DNA of 7,108 nt, taken from contig JAPUJX010000206.1 of assembly GCA_027295975.1 (NCBI GenBank), forward strand, positions 1 through 7,108, given 5' to 3'. Positions 6,048 to 7,108 of the stretch are shown piece by piece (position 1 is the first letter of the stretch; every line of letters starts with the position of its first letter). Under the pieces are notes generated by a model. It saw only the letters and a program-made list of their open reading frames with translations. It ran no database searches and had not been told where the DNA came from. This DNA comes from Gammaproteobacteria bacterium. Lineage in GTDB: Bacteria > Pseudomonadota > Gammaproteobacteria > Pseudomonadales > Azotimanducaceae. The translations under genes were made by a program, and so were the position numbers.

Positions 6048-6109
6048 TAGCTGGTCTCGTGATCCCTTTTAAGCCCTTTTAACGTAGATTTCAGGTGGAA
6101 GGGCACTAA

Positions 6110-6195
6110 CAGGCTGTTGAAAAAATCCGCTGGGCGCATATTTCCGCCGCGACCGCATTCCGTCAAAACGCCGAATCCGTTCTCCTCGAACATTC
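6110..6195. mobile_element. Possible insertion-sequence end or repeat remnant
   Basis: The stretch opens with CAGGCTGTTGAAAAAA, which resembles terminal inverted repeats I remember from several bacterial IS groups. It continues without + strand coding character up to the Shine-Dalgarno of the next gene. On the minus strand it translates to an open stretch ending in ADFFNSL, a type of peptide I recall from spurious ORFs over dispersed repeats. No matching inverted end, target duplication or transposase is present in the window. The call is tentative. Confidence 0.25.
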
Positions 6196-6196
6196 C

Positions 6197-6202
6197 GGGA
6201 GG
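6197..6202 (+). promoter_or_regulatory. Ribosome binding site for the cNMP-binding protein
   Basis: GGGAGG lies 4 nt before GTG at 6207, a slightly tight spacing. An in-frame TGA at 6204-6206 directly precedes the GTG, so no earlier start is possible. The next in-frame ATG (6321) would cut off the beginning of the first domain. Confidence 0.6.
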
Positions 6203-6206
6203 TTGA

Positions 6207-7108
6207 GTGGTTGAGGAAACGCCAGATGCCAATCCGAGTCCCAGCGATATCCTCGCACACTGTGAGCTTTTCGCTTCTCTGACCCACGCTGACTGTGAAC
6301 TGGTCGCCGGGGGTTGTGAAATGCGCACGATCAAGGGCCGCTCACTCCTTTTTGCCGAAGGTGACACCGGCGACGAAATGTATGTGCTGATCGAAGGCGT
6401 GCTCGAAGTCTTCAAACAAGCCGGTGGAGAGGAGGTGATTCTACAACGCGTCGACGAACCCGGTGCGCATATCGGGGAAGGGGCGCTTCTCGAGTCGAGT
6501 GACGAAATTCGACGAGCCGGTGTCCGCAGTCTGAGGGACAGCAAGGTGCTCGTGGTCCCCAAAACCGTATTCCTGCAGGCGATGCAGCTCAGCCCCGCCA
6601 TAGAGAATCATATTATCGATGTCCACCATCGCCAGAACAAACAACTGTCGTTGGTTGAACAATCGGTCATGTATCGAACGCTCGCCATGTTTGACCAGGA
6701 ACACGGCTGGAGTCGCGAGGAGCACTTTGAGCCCGGCCAGGTCATTGTTGCCGAAGGCGACCCGCCGTCCGCGGTTTATGTGGTCCGCTCAGGGTCGGTG
6801 AAACGCGCTCGCCTGGAGGACGGCGTGGAAATTACCCTGTCGATGCTCCACGCCGGACAGACGTTCGGCGGTCTGGCAGTGCTCGAGGATCGACCCCATA
6901 GCGCGGCCGCAATCGCCGCATCAGCCGTCGAACTGGTTACCTTCGATCGTGAACAATTCCTGCAGGCCACCGCCACGGCGCCCGAACTCCATGAATACCT
7001 TGGTGCCGTGAAACGCGTGTATGCCATGACGGGAGGACTGGCAACCGTGTTTGACGGTGAATTCCGTGGCCAGCCCGCGTTGGTGACCGTGGTGCGGCTC
7101 AGTGATGG
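6207..7108 (+). CDS. Protein with two cyclic-nucleotide-binding-type domains (3' end beyond window)
   Basis: An open frame from GTG 6207 runs through the window end (300 complete codons, no stop). Domain 1 (residues about 19-127) has the cNMP fold pattern: FAEGDTGDEMYVLIEGVLEV at 49-68, then the phosphate-binding cassette IGEGALL at 89-95 with E91, and RRAGVR at 102-107. Domain 2 (about 159-255) repeats it: VAEGDPPSAVYVVRSGSVK at 181-199 and FGGLAVLEDRPHSAAAI at 220-236. The cassette Glu is Gly there (G222) and the usual Arg appears as His (H231), so nucleotide binding in domain 2 is doubtful. A helical linker (about 128-158) joins the two. After residue 275 a new segment starts (TGGLATVFDGEFRGQPALVT) that I do not recognise. 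No helix-turn-helix is seen so far, so it need not be a Crp-type transcription factor. Regulatory sensing is inferred. Confidence 0.85.
   Translation, partial: MVEETPDANPSPSDILAHCELFASLTHADCELVAGGCEMRTIKGRSLLFAEGDTGDEMYVLIEGVLEVFKQAGGEEVILQRVDEPGAHIGEGALLESSDEIRRAGVRSLRDSKVLVVPKTVFLQAMQLSPAIENHIIDVHHRQNKQLSLVEQSVMYRTLAMFDQEHGWSREEHFEPGQVIVAEGDPPSAVYVVRSGSVKRARLEDGVEITLSMLHAGQTFGGLAVLEDRPHSAAAIAASAVELVTFDREQFLQATATAPELHEYLGAVKRVYAMTGGLATVFDGEFRGQPALVTVVRLSD

Noticed and set aside
6064..6104. Direct repeat CCCTTTTAA twice with 10-bp period and a GCCCTTTT/GGAAGGGC pairing
   Set aside because: As a terminator for the stress-protein gene it has a long 16-nt loop, two G-U pairs and no following T-run, so it is not supported.
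5900..6601. A 233-codon minus-strand open frame across the Usp to cNMP gap
   Set aside because: It covers the end of the stress protein, the gap and the first cNMP domain, all better explained on the + strand; Ser/Pro-rich low-information translation.

Overview
The window is a GC-rich stretch of chromosome-like sequence, most consistent with a Gram-negative, probably gammaproteobacterial, bacterium. The support is two TonB-type C-terminal domains, an OmpA-type peptidoglycan-binding protein and a tandem universal stress protein of the proteobacterial HGRHG...GST type. That placement is inference from protein character, not from a database match. All seven credible genes lie on the + strand; the long minus-strand open frames look like shadows in GC-rich sequence.

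Region 1 (46-2659) is a three-gene block closed by a clear intrinsic terminator. It holds a BlaI/MecI-type winged-helix repressor, a BlaR1-like M56 membrane metalloprotease whose C-terminus is a TonB-type domain instead of a penicillin sensor, and a small TonB energy transducer. This reads as a protease-controlled regulatory pair wired to TonB/outer-membrane function. The protease carries an in-frame 24-bp, three-unit tandem repeat between its zinc-ligand region and its last membrane helix.

Region 2 (2660-3740) holds one sulfotransferase gene. Its PAPS-binding P-loop lies upstream of the first ATG, and the only sensible start is a rare ATT codon placed correctly behind a Shine-Dalgarno sequence. 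A bulged hairpin follows the gene.

Region 3 (3741-5065) is a pair overlapping by 40 nt: a BON plus OmpA-C envelope protein, then a single-pass membrane coiled-coil protein starting at GTG. They are probably translationally coupled and act together at the inner membrane/periplasm.

Region 4 (5066-7108) has a tandem-domain universal stress protein with a plausible sigma-70 promoter. After it comes a short stretch resembling an insertion-sequence end, and then a protein with two cyclic-nucleotide-binding-type domains that runs off the window end. The second of these domains has lost the residues that normally hold the cyclic nucleotide phosphate.

No tRNA, rRNA, CRISPR array or complete mobile element is visible, and no gene-free stretch exceeds 300 bases. 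The most interesting points are the BlaI/M56-TonB/TonB arrangement, the ATT start of the sulfotransferase, and the half-degenerate double cNMP-binding protein.
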